Below, piece by piece: positions 17,721 to 27,850 of a stretch of 64,000 bases of DNA. The translations under genes were made by a program, and so were the position numbers. Source of the DNA: Dyadobacter endophyticus (GTDB taxonomy: Bacteria; Bacteroidota; Bacteroidia; Cytophagales; Spirosomataceae); NCBI RefSeq assembly GCF_014641595.1, contig NZ_BMIA01000001.1, positions 372,001 to 436,000 on the forward strand, written 5' to 3'. The first letter of the stretch is position 1; each line of letters begins with the position of its first letter. The notes beneath the pieces were generated by a model. The model did no database searches, was not told where the DNA came from, and saw nothing but the letters and a program-made list of their open reading frames with translations.

Positions 17721-18518
17721 TCAAAGGCTCTTCATGGTACCGCCATCTACACGGATAATTCCGCCGCTGATGTAGTCAGCCAACGGGCTGGTCAGGTAAA
17801 GAACCGCTCCGGCAACCTCTTCGGGCCGGCCAAATCTTCCGGTGTCGTTGGGTATCAGGTCCATGACGGCCTTTCGTTTGATTTCTTCCAGTTCGGTGCC
17901 CCAGCCGAACTTCGGTGCGGCGTTGATGAGCCATTCCTCGACCATCGGGTTCATGATCGCCCCGGGTGATACCACGTTGCTGGTAATGCCGGTGCCCTGC
18001 AATTGCCTGGCAAGGGAAACGGACAGGTTGTGGCGTGCGGCCAACGTCGCATTGTAGTGGGGTTGTTCTTTGATCGGCTGGATGGCCAGGCCGCCGCCGA
18101 TATTGATCACGCGCCCCCAGCCCAGCTCCTTCATTTGCGGGATGATGCGTCTGATCATGCGCACGTACGATACGACGTTGGCGTTGTAGACTTCCAGCCA
18201 ATCCCCAGCCATTGCGTCCGACCAGTTTTTGTGGCTCACCACGCCGGCATTGTTGATGAGTATATCGATGGCCCCACCTTCCAGGGCGGCATCGGCAACA
18301 GCATCTGCCCCCGCGTCGGTGGCCAGATCGCCCAGCGCCACCACGGCCAGGCCGCCTGCATCCCGGATGGCACCGGCTACCTGTTCGGCGCGATCTGCAT
18401 TGCGGCCGTGTACAATCACTTCCGCGCCTTCAGCGGCGAGCATGCGGGCGATCGCCTCGCCCAATCCTGAACTTGCGCCCGTCACCAGGGCGCGTTTTCC
18501 TTTCAGTTGTAAATCCAT
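17721..18518 (-). CDS. SDR-fold oxidoreductase lacking canonical Ser and Lys
   Basis: The 265 residues form a classical short-chain dehydrogenase fold: the TGASSGLG nucleotide-binding loop (13-20), NNAG (89-92), the PG motif near 187 and a C-terminal VDGG. Tyr155 of the active site is present, but the usual Lys four residues later is Leu159 (YNATL), and the Ser expected near 142 lies in a Gly-Gly-Gly run. Classical SDRs need Ser, Tyr and Lys for hydride transfer, so this member may be a divergent subfamily, use other residues, or be non-catalytic. It is convergent with the DUF5683 gene. The substrate is unknown. Confidence 0.85.
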   Translation of the reverse strand: MDLQLKGKRALVTGASSGLGEAIARMLAAEGAEVIVHGRNADRAEQVAGAIRDAGGLAVVALGDLATDAGADAVADAALEGGAIDILINNAGVVSHKNWSDAMAGDWLEVYNANVVSYVRMIRRIIPQMKELGWGRVINIGGGLAIQPIKEQPHYNATLAARHNLSVSLARQLQGTGITSNVVSPGAIMNPMVEEWLINAAPKFGWGTELEEIKRKAVMDLIPNDTGRFGRPEEVAGAVLYLTSPLADYISGGIIRVDGGTMKSL

Positions 18519-18797
18519 TTCAATTTTTGTTTTAGTAATTCAATAGTGTCCAACAGGATGAGCACTCAATAATTTCGGACACAAATTTCGCCGGTAGGCA
18601 GCATCTCCGTTTTGTCAGAAGGCCCAAATCGCTTTGTTCAAAAGTTCAACGTGCAGGCCTGAGGCGATGTATTCGCAAGAGTGGTGAAGGGGGCTCAAAA
18701 ACGAGCGATATTGGTAATGGAAAAATTACCAGCAGTTATTTTTCAAATCAATTCATCTGCTTAAATTGACTCCATTATATATCGTCAGCAGCTACAC

Positions 18798-19334
18798 ATG
18801 AAACTTAGACTAACATTGGCATTACTTGCCCTTGCGATGGCTTCAAGGGCGCAGAGCGTTGTGGTTAATTCGGATGGGACGCATTCTGTTGTCATCAATA
18901 ACGGCAGTACATCCGTGATCGTTAACCCGAATGGAACACATTCGACGGCTTTCAACAACGGCAGCACATCGACGATCATAAACCCTAATGGAACGCACGC
19001 AACTGCATTTCACAATGGTAGCACCTCAATTATCGTAAACTCTGACGGCACGCATGCTACTGCCTTTCACAATGGCAATACATCGATCATCGTAAATCCC
19101 AACGGGACGCATTCGACAGCTTTTCATAGCGGAAGCACTTCTGCTCAGTTCAAAACTGACTTGAACCGCAATAAAGAAGAAGAACCCGCGCCAGAGACGT
19201 CCTATGGCTATTTAAGTGCATGGGGAAGGGGTCCGGTTGTTCCGCAAGCCGCTTTTGTCGATCTGACTCAATGGAAATCCGGCCCTGTTATTTGGGTTTT
19301 TGTAAAAAAACATAAGCGGAAACGGGACCGATAA
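18798..19334 (+). CDS. secreted 19-residue repeat protein
   Basis: The 178-residue protein has a signal peptide (1-19, ending SRAQ), then five consecutive 19-residue repeats (residues 20-114) of the form SxIVNPNGTHSTAFHNGST, then a charged linker (NRNKEEEPAPE) and a C-terminal part ending in a lysine/arginine cluster. The Asn-Gly turns alternating with short beta strands suggest a beta-solenoid or beta-hairpin stack. I know of no function. It is monocistronic, followed by the convergent Asp-box protein. The repeats also make five 57-bp DNA repeats, prone to copy-number change. Confidence 0.7.
   Translation: MKLRLTLALLALAMASRAQSVVVNSDGTHSVVINNGSTSVIVNPNGTHSTAFNNGSTSTIINPNGTHATAFHNGSTSIIVNSDGTHATAFHNGNTSIIVNPNGTHSTAFHSGSTSAQFKTDLNRNKEEEPAPETSYGYLSAWGRGPVVPQAAFVDLTQWKSGPVIWVFVKKHKRKRDR
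18855..19139 (+). repeat. five tandem 57-bp coding repeats
   Basis: Each 57-bp unit encodes 19 residues with the core Asn-Gly-Thr-His. Units 2-5 are most alike; unit 1 has diverged at the Thr-Ala-Phe position (Val-Val-Ile). The in-frame period and codon-level variation show this is a protein repeat and not a CRISPR array. Confidence 0.85.
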
Positions 19335-19450
19335 GGATTGCCTGACAGGCTTGGCGCAGTAGCGCTCGACGGTTAGGGACAAATTAAATATGCGCCCGGG
19401 ATGGTCCGTTTCAGGAGCCGTATTGCGATAGCTGCCAGATCCCCGAATTT

Positions 19451-20449
19451 TCAACAGCCCCCATTTTTGGGCATTGCGTAAATCACGTTCCCTGAAACAG
19501 ATAAATCGAAGACTTTACTTTCAATAGAGGGAAGCAAGAGTGTCCATGTTTTCCCCTTATCTGATGATCTGAAAATACCGGTCGGATGACCACACAAGAA
19601 GTACTCACCAAATTGTATTATCGAAGCAATAGATAGGCTTGCCGGCAGGCCGCCATCGATGGGCTGCCAGATTTTACCGCCATCGTAGGAGACCCGCACT
19701 CTTCTGGTTTCAGACGCTGTATTGTAAGTGATCGCAGCGAATCCGCCTTTGATCCGTTCTATGGCGATGCCAATACCGCCTTCATTGATCACATTATCCC
19801 AGTTTTCTCCATCATCGGCCGACCGTAATATACCGCTTTGGCTGGTTGCCATCAGTACGCCGTCTGCCGCCACCAATTTCATTACCCGGCCGCCGGTATA
19901 TACCTGCCTCCAAATTTTCCCACCGTCGGTGGATTTAAAAAGCCCGCTGTCACAACCGATGAAAACTGTGCTTCCGTTCTCGAAAACGGTGCGCGCCTGT
20001 CTTGTTGGGAAATTCGTCAACATAGGCAACCATAGGCTTGTTCCGTTTATTCTTTGCAAGAATTGGCCGCCGTAATTATATGCAAATATCGCTGTGCTGC
20101 CAGGAACAATACTACTGGGTTGGTCGGGGTAAATCTCTTTTCTCCAAAAAGGTGCTTGTGAATTGGGTTTATTGTGATAAATCCCATTTCCTGCACGTAT
20201 ATAGAGCTCACTATCTTTTTCAATGAAACTGTCTGCCTGCAAATTTTCAGGCAGCCCCTCGCTAATGTCCTGCCATGTCTGTCCACCATCCGTAGATTTT
20301 AAAATGATGTTTGCAGCTGTTGGCCTCTTAAAGCTCTTGTTTTTTTGTTGACTTTTTATGCGAGGGGATGCCTTTGGGGACTCTAACGACTGATCAAAGA
20401 CGAGTGAGAATTGAAAAAGGAGCAAAAAAACGAATTTGGAGATAGTCAT
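19451..20449 (-). CDS. secreted BNR/Asp-box beta-propeller protein
   Basis: The protein (about 332 residues from the ATG at 20449; a second ATG lies at 20455) has a signal peptide ending near VFDQS and at least five Asp-box motifs of the form S-x-D-x-G-x-x-W, for example STDGGQTW, STDGGKIW, SADDGENW, SYDGGKIW and SSDKGKTW. These mark the turns of a beta-propeller like that of sialidases, sortilins and GH74 enzymes. No catalytic Arg/Glu/Tyr set typical of sialidase is evident. It is probably periplasmic or secreted with a binding role. The GH74-like gene at 21833 uses the same fold, but the two are on opposite strands. Confidence 0.72.
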   Translation of the reverse strand: MTISKFVFLLLFQFSLVFDQSLESPKASPRIKSQQKNKSFKRPTAANIILKSTDGGQTWQDISEGLPENLQADSFIEKDSELYIRAGNGIYHNKPNSQAPFWRKEIYPDQPSSIVPGSTAIFAYNYGGQFLQRINGTSLWLPMLTNFPTRQARTVFENGSTVFIGCDSGLFKSTDGGKIWRQVYTGGRVMKLVAADGVLMATSQSGILRSADDGENWDNVINEGGIGIAIERIKGGFAAITYNTASETRRVRVSYDGGKIWQPIDGGLPASLSIASIIQFGEYFLCGHPTGIFRSSDKGKTWTLLLPSIESKVFDLSVSGNVIYAMPKNGGC

Positions 20450-20646
20450 GACCATAATTGATTTAGTGAACCAAGAATGTAAAGGTAGCTGGCAGGAAAT
20501 ATCGGGAAGCTTTCAAAAGTAAAATGTTGTTAATGAAATGTAAAATGTTTACAAAACAACCCAAAGCTTGCGGCGGCCGGCAAAAAGGAACTCACAAGCT
20601 CATTAAATGTTTCTACTGAGAAGATCCGTTTAGTTACTTAATCGAT

Positions 20647-21669
20647 ATGGCAAACAAACTTGTTCAGCATATACCACTTTCCATTCTTGACCTTGCACCG
20701 ATCACTGAGGGTAATAATGCAGTCGTCACATTTAGGAATAGTCTCCGGCTCGCGCAGCGCGCCGAAGAACTTGGTTATCGAAGGTACTGGCTTGCCGAAC
20801 ACCACAATATGGAAAGCGTCGCCAGCTCAGCTACGTCCGTACTGATTGGCTACATTGCCGGCGGCACCAATACCATCCGTGTGGGCAGCGGCGGGATTAT
20901 GCTGCCCAATCACGCGCCGCTGGTAGTTGCCGAACAATTCGGCACGCTTGCCTCACTTTACCCGGGACGTATCGACCTGGGGCTTGGGCGTGCCCCTGGG
21001 ACCGATCAGGTTACTGCCCGAGCGCTTAGGCGTAACCATATGGAATCCGCCCAGGATTTTCCAGATGATGTGACTGCATTGCAAACCTATTTTTCGGCAG
21101 ACAACAGCAGCTCCAAGGTGCGGGCTATTCCCGGCGAAGGGCTGGACATCCCGATCTGGATACTGGGTTCGAGTACTGACAGTGCCCGACTTGCTGCCCA
21201 TATGGGATTACCTTATGCATTTGCGAGCCACTTTGCACCTACACATTTCCTGAATGCGATAGCACTTTACCGGCAAAATTTCAGGCCGTCGCAACACCTT
21301 GCCCGCCCGTATGTAATGGCCTGTGTAAATGTGATTGCCGCCGATACGAACGAGGAAGCCGAGTGGCTTGCGACCTCTTTTTTTCAATTGGCTACCGGAA
21401 TCATTACCGGCAGGCGGCGGGCATTACAACCACCTGTGGAGAGTATGGAAGGACTTTGGGGAGAATATGAGGAGGAGGCAGTAAGACAAATGATGAAGTT
21501 TACATTTATCGGCGACAGGAAGACAGTAGGCAGCGGGCTGGCCGATTTTCAACAACGCACGCAGCTGGATGAGTTGATGGTCACCAGCCACATCTACGAT
21601 CCTCAGGCCCGTATCCACAGCTACGAGGTGTTGAAAAGTATTCAGGATGAAAGTTTTTTCAGCAGCTAA
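20647..21669 (+). CDS. LLM class flavin-dependent oxidoreductase
   Basis: The 340 residues form a luciferase-like TIM barrel: [20 protein letters not shown], then [42 protein letters not shown] (about 75-120), a signature of the MsnO8-like branch. Such enzymes use reduced FMN or F420; Bacteroidota members use FMN. Substrate is unknown. It is cytoplasmic, apparently single-gene, and lies 163 nt before the GH74-like gene, separated from it by the ECF-type motif at 21765. Confidence 0.9.
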   Translation: MANKLVQHIPLSILDLAPITEGNNAVVTFRNSLRLAQRAEELGYRRYWLAEHHNMESVASSATSVLIGYIAGGTNTIRVGSGGIMLPNHAPLVVAEQFGTLASLYPGRIDLGLGRAPGTDQVTARALRRNHMESAQDFPDDVTALQTYFSADNSSSKVRAIPGEGLDIPIWILGSSTDSARLAAHMGLPYAFASHFAPTHFLNAIALYRQNFRPSQHLARPYVMACVNVIAADTNEEAEWLATSFFQLATGIITGRRRALQPPVESMEGLWGEYEEEAVRQMMKFTFIGDRKTVGSGLADFQQRTQLDELMVTSHIYDPQARIHSYEVLKSIQDESFFSS

Positions 21670-21764
21670 CCCTGGCAGGGTTGCATTCTTACGAAACTTC
21701 GTGGACCAGGACGGGTTTTAGTAACAGTTTTGGTAAATTTTTGCAAAATATCAAGTTCTAATAT

Positions 21765-21793
21765 GGGGATTTTTCTTTTTGCTTGTCTGTAAG
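21765..21793 (+). promoter_or_regulatory. ECF-type promoter-like motif, copy A
   Basis: GGGGAT (21765-21770), 11 nt, then CTTGTCTGTAAG (21782-21793). The same motif occurs at 30228 and 30966. It ends 39 nt before the GH74-like start, the same distance as for the sigma gene. The spacing from GGGGAT to TCTGTA (15 nt) suits -35 and -10 elements of an ECF sigma factor. Confidence 0.6.
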
Positions 21794-21832
21794 AGGTGTT
21801 TTACGAGTTACATCTTACGAAAAGCAACATTT

Positions 21833-24800
21833 ATGAAAAGATCAATCCGAATGGTGGCCCTGTTGATTGCATTGACAGGCGCCTTACATTTTTTCGCCAG
21901 CGCACAGACTTACAACTGGCGGCCCGTGAAAATGGGCGGAGGCGGCAACGTTACAAGCATTAAAGCGCATCCAAAAGTCCCTAACCTTTTTTTCATTACC
22001 ACCGATGTAGGTACGCCCTATCGGTGGAACCACGCAGCCCAGAAATGGGAAGACCTGATGTGGTACGACAAAATTCCCACTACCTACTGGAACTGGGAAG
22101 CCGCGGCCAAATGCGGCGACCTCGCATTTGACCCAAGTGATGCGACCGGAAATATCTTGTACGCGACCCACCAGACAGGTAAGGGCACCGTTCCAGGCGG
22201 TGGAACTTCCCCGGGAACGGTGCTGAAATCGACCGACAGGGGCGCTACCTGGACAGACTGCCAGCTCCCGATACAGGTGCTACCCAACAGCGATCAGACT
22301 TATTCGGACCGGCTGGCGGTGGATCCCAACAATAGCAATGTCGTGTATATCACCACCCGCGCAAATGGAACCTATAAAAGTACCGCCGCGGGCGCGGTTG
22401 GCTCGTGGACGAAGGTAAATACGACATTGCCGGATAACTTGCCGGGGCGTTTTATCTTTTTCGACAAAAGCGGTGGGGTAGTGAACGGCGTCACCCGCAA
22501 TATCTTTCTGGGCAGCCGCGATGGCGTGTACCGGAGCACCGACGGCGGAAATACGTTTGCATTGATGGCTGGCAGCCCCACTGAGCCACGTCGCGCGAGC
22601 ATTAGTAATGACGGTACCTTTTTCGTGACGAGGTTGCCGCAAAATGCGAACCGCCCGTTGGGAGGAATGACGCTAAACAAATGGAATGGCAGCAGCTGGG
22701 TCGACATTACCCCGGTTACCGGCAAGGAATTCAGTGGTGTGGGTGTGAATCCTGCCAACAGCAACGAGATCATAGTTACAACGACCGGTTCATGGAACCA
22801 CGATATCGCTTACCGCAGCACGACGGGCGGAAGTGGCGGGAGCTGGACGGCGCTGGTGCCCGCTACCCGGGATGTAACCGAGGCCCCGCATTCAAGTGGA
22901 AGCGGTGCCGACGGAAATATTGGTCACAATATCAATGGCTTTGTGTGGGACCCATTCAATGCAGGCCAGGTCTGGTTTTCGGATATGCTCGATGTAGGCC
23001 AGACGACGAATGTGTGGGCGAGCAGGGTTACCTGGAAATTGCGTAATAACGGCCTGGAAGAAATAGTCGTAGCCGGTCCGTTGGTTTGCCCGCCTTCCGG
23101 CTCCAATTTTCTGGTATCGACCACCGGTGATGTCGGTGGTTTTGACCATAAATCGCTGGATTTGCCACCGGCGAAAGGAATATCCAGTTTTTTTGCAACC
23201 AATACGGGTACCAACACATCCGGCGGCGCAATCCAATACTCAAATCCTGACTTTATCGCCAGGGTAGGCAGCGATGGCTGGAATGGTACAGGGATAGGCG
23301 GCTATTCCACCAATGGCGGAGCTTCCTATACTAAATTCGCCTCACTGCCCGGAACAAGGGGCAGGATTGCCGTTTCGGCAACGAGCACCAAAATGGTTTG
23401 GGTGACCCAAGGCGGCCTTACCTATCAGTCCTCCAACCTGGGGGTAAACTGGACGGCTTGTAACGGGGTGCCCAATGCAGTTTTAAAACCGGGCAGTATT
23501 TACGAGATCTGGGCGGGAATGAACCCGCTGGCTGCCGACAAGGTGAACGGCAACAAGTTTTATATCTATGCTGCGGGCAAGATGTATGTGAGTACGGACG
23601 GCGGTGTGAACTTTGCGGCAACTGCTGCTACGAACCTGCCTAATGTGGGCAATGTGGCGCAAATGAATGTGGAAACAACCCCGGGCAAGGAAGGAGATTT
23701 GTGGATCGCATTCTCGGGCGACGGGCTTTTTCACTCTACGGATGGTGGCCAGAGTTTTACCAAAGTAAACCCCACAGTAATTACCAAACCCAAATGGGTA
23801 GCTGTCGGGAAGGCGGATACGACGGCTGCTTCCAATCCGGTAATCTACGTGAGCTCGGAAGGCACTGCCATCAACGGTGTCTCCTACGGTGTGTTCCGTT
23901 CCGATGATAATGGGGCCAGCTGGACGACGATTGCCAACCCGGTTCCGGGGATCGTGAGCAATATGGCTGCCGACTTGCACGGCAGGGTATATCTGGGCAT
24001 CGGCGGAAACGGAATTTTTGTAGGTGAGCCATCGGGCGGGCCAGTAGTTTCGGTGGCAGTAACACCCGCTGCGGATTCTGTGATAGTGGGTTTTACCAAA
24101 CAACTGAAAGCTGCGCTCACACCCACTTACCCGACCAACAATGCCGTGAGCTGGACATCCTCCGACGCGGGCATTGCTGCCGTTAACGCAAGCGGATTGG
24201 TTACCGGCGTGGCTGCTGGTGTAGCCACCATTACCGTCACCACGCAGGATGGTGGGAAAACAGCCCAGAGCAGTATCAAGGTCACGCCCGTCATTGGTGT
24301 GACGGGAGTAGTGCTTGACCCTGCGATCACAATAGGATTAGGTACGAGCAGAAATCTGACCGCAACGGTGGCCCCCGCCAATGCAACCAACAAGAAAGTA
24401 AGCTGGGCTTCATCAGACACAACCGTTGCCCGGATCAACCCCAGCGGACTGGTTACAGGCTTAAAGCTGGGCACAACGACCATTACCGTTACCACAGATG
24501 ACGGCGCAAAAACAGCGACATCCCTGTTGACAGTTGGAACCGTTGTTATTGCCAACAACTGCGGCGGCCCTACCATCGGCAATTTTATCGCAGATACACC
24601 GCAATCCGCATCTATGTGGACTTCTACTGTTACGACAGCGATAGATCTGAGCGGAGTAGTAAACCCTGCGCCTGCTGATGCCTACAAAACCCAGCGTAAC
24701 GCCGGACAGCCGCTGATCTACCAATATGATAACCTGATCCCGAATGCATTGTATGTGGTAAGACTGCATTTTGCAGAAATCTCAACGACTATTACAGCAG

Positions 24801-27721
24801 GAAAAAGGAAATTTCATATGACGGTCGGCGCGGACACACTGCTTAAAAACTTTGACATTTTCACGGAAGCTGGCGGCAGAAATAAAGCCATCGTTCGGGA
24901 GTTTGCCATCAGATCAACTACTGCTGGCCAGATCCGGATGGTGTTCCGGCCTATTGCAAATTTAAACTATCCCGCCATCAACGCGATAGAAGTAGGATTG
25001 ACGCCATTGACCTCAGTGGCCGTAAACCCGGCCACGGCTTCGGTAGGTGTGGGGGATACCACCAGGTTATCAGCCGTGATACTGCCGGCCAATGCGACAA
25101 ACCGCAAAGTTACCTGGACCTCGTCGAACACATCCGTTGTGGGGGTTGATGCAAACGGTCTTTTGCGGGGAATCTCGCCGGGCAATGCTACCGTCACCGC
25201 CACCACCGACGAAGGCGGCAAAACAGCCTCGTCGACGATTACAGCCTATAACATTGACGTAACCGGCGTAACGCTGCCCTCTACCGCTTCGGTCGGGGTC
25301 AACAATTCCACTACACTTGCCGCAACCATTCAGCCAGCCAACGCCAGCAATAAGGTACTGGCCTGGTCGAGCTCCGACGCGGGCATTGTTTCAGTAGATC
25401 AAAACGGTGTACTCACAGGTATTGCGCCCGGCACGGCGACTGTGACAGTTACCACACAAGACGGCGGCAAAACAGCAAGCAGCGTCGTTACCGCTTCCAA
25501 TGTGCTGATTACCGCTGTTACATTAAACAAACCAGCCGCCACCGTTGGCGTGGGCGACACGACAACCATTAAGGCGACGATCGCTCCCCTAAATGCGAGC
25601 AACAAAACGGTTGTCTGGACGTCTTCGAACCCTGCGATTGCGACGGTGAACACAGCCGGCATCGTAACGGCGGTGGGAGTCGGCACGGCCAGCATTAACG
25701 CGACTGCACAGGATGCAGGCGGCGTTTCCTCCGCCTCGGCCCTTACGGTGGTGAGCGCAGGATCTTGCGGGGTGCTTACCAACAATGGTTTTGAAAGCGG
25801 TTTTGTAAACTGGATCAGAAACCCGAACAACGGAGTGGCAACGATAGGCACATCCACCCAGAGCGGATTGAAAGCGGCCGTTATCACAGCAGACCAGGGC
25901 GCTATTAATTATGGAAAAACCATTACGGTTACGGCAGGCTCGGAAATCACTTTCGATGTTTGGGCCAAAGTGGAAGGTACGCCGAATCCCGGTAACCCTG
26001 CCCAACTGATCATGCCGTGGTGGGCTGGTGTTGGGATTGATTTCTATGATGCGCAAGGTGCTAAAATTACCACCGCCTCCACGCAGTTTCAGATCTATCC
26101 TTCGCCTACGGCCACGGTTTATACCAAATATACTGTCACCAAACTCGCCCCTGCCAATGCCGCTACCATCGGTTTCTGGGCTTCCAAAGCCGGCCCGACC
26201 GGTAATCTTTTGCTGGACGATTTCTGCCTGGCCATCACGCCTCCTGCATTGATCGGCCAAACCGTTTCGCTGGACAGCTTGCCGACCAAGACATTCGGTG
26301 ATGCTGATTTCGACCCGGGTGCGGTGGCAAGCTCCGGTTTGCCGGTGAGCTATGCAAGCTCGGATACGACCGTGGCCGTTGTCTCGAACGGAAAAGTGCG
26401 GGTTGTTGCACCGGGAAGCGCCGTTATTACGGCCTCGCAAAGTGGTAATGCCACATACAGCCCGGCCCAGCCTTCAAGCCGAACGCTGGTGGTTTCATCG
26501 GGCTTGAAAGTGCTTTACAAGGATGGTGACAACGGGCAGGTGAATAATAACAACATCAAACCTTACCTGACCATTGCCAACGAAAGCCCCGCTGCCATTC
26601 CTTACAGCGAGCTAACTGCGCGTTACTGGGTTACCGCCGAAAATTACGCGGGCATCAGCAAATGGATCGACTATGCCGAAATCGGGAATGGTAAGGTTTC
26701 CATGGCTTATGTAGCGCTTGATAAGCCACGCCAGGGCGCATTGGGGTATGTCGAATATACATTCAACGCATCTGCGGGTAACCTGAATGCGGGTGCGAAC
26801 TCGGGAGCGATACAGTCGAGGTTTGCCAATGCGAATTGGGAGAACCTTGCTGAGGCCGATGACTATTCGTTCAAAAGTAGTTCTGAATATGTGGTGAACA
26901 ACCATATTACATTGTACCGCAACGGTAAGCTGTGGTGGGGCATTGAGCCCGACACGGCTGCGGTGGTGCAGAGTTTGAAGGTTTTTTCCGAAAACAAAAA
27001 CACCAGCGCTTCACCGACCTCGCTGAGCACGTGGATCAAAGTGGAAAACGCCGGCAATGTGCCGGTGGACTATTTGGATCTTTCTGTTCGCTATTGGTTT
27101 ACGTCCGAGGGCACCGCGAGCCTGAACTACTGGGTCGACTTTGCCAAGCTCGGCGCCGGAAATATCTCCGGCCAGTTCACAGGCAACCAGCAGAGAGCCA
27201 ATGCCAACACCTATTTCGAGCTGAAAGGGGCGCCTTCACTTGGAAAACTGTACCCGCTCAGCAGCACCGGCAACATTCAGTACCGGATCGCGAAATCGGA
27301 TTGGTCTGCATTTGATGAAACCAATGACTATTCCTTCAAAGCAGCGGCGCCATCTGTGGAAAACAACAAGATAACCGTGTATTACAAAGGGCAGCTCGTG
27401 TATGGCCAGGAACCGGCAGCTCAGGCAAATGGCCGGTTTGGTGTAATCGAAAATGAAATAGCACCAGCCAAACTGACCGCGACGCTGATGGGAAATCCAA
27501 TAAGCAGCGATGAGGCCGAGGTTGTCATAACCGGCGCCAATGCGTTGCCGCTTCAAGTGACGGTTACCGACGTGAATGGCCGTTCTTTGTTTAGCAAATC
27601 AATCCCAAAACCAGCCGACCAGGAGCGACATACATTGCCGCTCGGCAAAACCGCAGGGCTTTACCTGATTAAGGTAGGCTCAGCGCGGGAAGGCGTTGTA
27701 TTGAAGGTTGTGAAGCGCTAG
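21833..27721 (+). CDS. GH74-like multimodular polysaccharidase with CBM3-like modules and T9SS domain
   Basis: The 1962 residues (from ATG 21833; the earlier frame opening at 21779 overlaps the promoter motif) contain, in order: a signal peptide (about 1-25); a GH74-like Asp-box double propeller (about 26-735, beginning YNWRPVKMGGGGNVTSI with TTDVGTPYRW); two Big_2 Ig-like domains (about 738-900); a malectin-like domain (about 902-1056); three more Big_2 domains (about 1059-1310); a CBM4/9-like jelly roll (about 1311-1469); an MBG/Big-like domain (about 1471-1554); two CBM3-like modules (about 1556-1706 and 1709-1862); and a T9SS domain (about 1876-1962). GH74 enzymes mostly cleave xyloglucan, and CBM3 binds cellulose. 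Catalytic Asp assignment needs alignment. Confidence 0.85.
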   Translation: MKRSIRMVALLIALTGALHFFASAQTYNWRPVKMGGGGNVTSIKAHPKVPNLFFITTDVGTPYRWNHAAQKWEDLMWYDKIPTTYWNWEAAAKCGDLAFDPSDATGNILYATHQTGKGTVPGGGTSPGTVLKSTDRGATWTDCQLPIQVLPNSDQTYSDRLAVDPNNSNVVYITTRANGTYKSTAAGAVGSWTKVNTTLPDNLPGRFIFFDKSGGVVNGVTRNIFLGSRDGVYRSTDGGNTFALMAGSPTEPRRASISNDGTFFVTRLPQNANRPLGGMTLNKWNGSSWVDITPVTGKEFSGVGVNPANSNEIIVTTTGSWNHDIAYRSTTGGSGGSWTALVPATRDVTEAPHSSGSGADGNIGHNINGFVWDPFNAGQVWFSDMLDVGQTTNVWASRVTWKLRNNGLEEIVVAGPLVCPPSGSNFLVSTTGDVGGFDHKSLDLPPAKGISSFFATNTGTNTSGGAIQYSNPDFIARVGSDGWNGTGIGGYSTNGGASYTKFASLPGTRGRIAVSATSTKMVWVTQGGLTYQSSNLGVNWTACNGVPNAVLKPGSIYEIWAGMNPLAADKVNGNKFYIYAAGKMYVSTDGGVNFAATAATNLPNVGNVAQMNVETTPGKEGDLWIAFSGDGLFHSTDGGQSFTKVNPTVITKPKWVAVGKADTTAASNPVIYVSSEGTAINGVSYGVFRSDDNGASWTTIANPVPGIVSNMAADLHGRVYLGIGGNGIFVGEPSGGPVVSVAVTPAADSVIVGFTKQLKAALTPTYPTNNAVSWTSSDAGIAAVNASGLVTGVAAGVATITVTTQDGGKTAQSSIKVTPVIGVTGVVLDPAITIGLGTSRNLTATVAPANATNKKVSWASSDTTVARINPSGLVTGLKLGTTTITVTTDDGAKTATSLLTVGTVVIANNCGGPTIGNFIADTPQSASMWTSTVTTAIDLSGVVNPAPADAYKTQRNAGQPLIYQYDNLIPNALYVVRLHFAEISTTITAGKRKFHMTVGADTLLKNFDIFTEAGGRNKAIVREFAIRSTTAGQIRMVFRPIANLNYPAINAIEVGLTPLTSVAVNPATASVGVGDTTRLSAVILPANATNRKVTWTSSNTSVVGVDANGLLRGISPGNATVTATTDEGGKTASSTITAYNIDVTGVTLPSTASVGVNNSTTLAATIQPANASNKVLAWSSSDAGIVSVDQNGVLTGIAPGTATVTVTTQDGGKTASSVVTASNVLITAVTLNKPAATVGVGDTTTIKATIAPLNASNKTVVWTSSNPAIATVNTAGIVTAVGVGTASINATAQDAGGVSSASALTVVSAGSCGVLTNNGFESGFVNWIRNPNNGVATIGTSTQSGLKAAVITADQGAINYGKTITVTAGSEITFDVWAKVEGTPNPGNPAQLIMPWWAGVGIDFYDAQGAKITTASTQFQIYPSPTATVYTKYTVTKLAPANAATIGFWASKAGPTGNLLLDDFCLAITPPALIGQTVSLDSLPTKTFGDADFDPGAVASSGLPVSYASSDTTVAVVSNGKVRVVAPGSAVITASQSGNATYSPAQPSSRTLVVSSGLKVLYKDGDNGQVNNNNIKPYLTIANESPAAIPYSELTARYWVTAENYAGISKWIDYAEIGNGKVSMAYVALDKPRQGALGYVEYTFNASAGNLNAGANSGAIQSRFANANWENLAEADDYSFKSSSEYVVNNHITLYRNGKLWWGIEPDTAAVVQSLKVFSENKNTSASPTSLSTWIKVENAGNVPVDYLDLSVRYWFTSEGTASLNYWVDFAKLGAGNISGQFTGNQQRANANTYFELKGAPSLGKLYPLSSTGNIQYRIAKSDWSAFDETNDYSFKAAAPSVENNKITVYYKGQLVYGQEPAAQANGRFGVIENEIAPAKLTATLMGNPISSDEAEVVITGANALPLQVTVTDVNGRSLFSKSIPKPADQERHTLPLGKTAGLYLIKVGSAREGVVLKVVKR

Positions 27722-27754
27722 TAGCTTAGTCTCAGTTCGTAATTAATAGTTTCC

Positions 27755-27787
27755 GTCCGGATCAGCCCAGGTTGATCCGGACTTTTT
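27755..27787 (+). terminator. Rho-independent terminator after GH74-like gene
   Basis: GTCCGGATCA (27755-27764) and TGATCCGGAC (27773-27782) form a perfect 10-bp stem with an 8-nt loop, followed by TTTTT. It ends the large plus-strand gene 34 nt after its stop. Confidence 0.9.
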
Positions 27788-27850
27788 ATGGCGGTTGATT
27801 TAATCCGGACCTTCACTATAATAGTGTGCGTATAGCAAGGCCAGCCCGGG

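Noticed and set aside
18855..19139. Short regular repeats that might be a CRISPR array
   Set aside because: The repeats are contiguous, in frame with no spacers, and encode a 19-residue protein motif after a signal peptide.
21668..21682. Palindrome AACCCTG-G-CAGGGTT at the LLM gene stop codon
   Set aside because: A 1-nt loop cannot form a normal RNA hairpin and no T-tract follows; could be chance.
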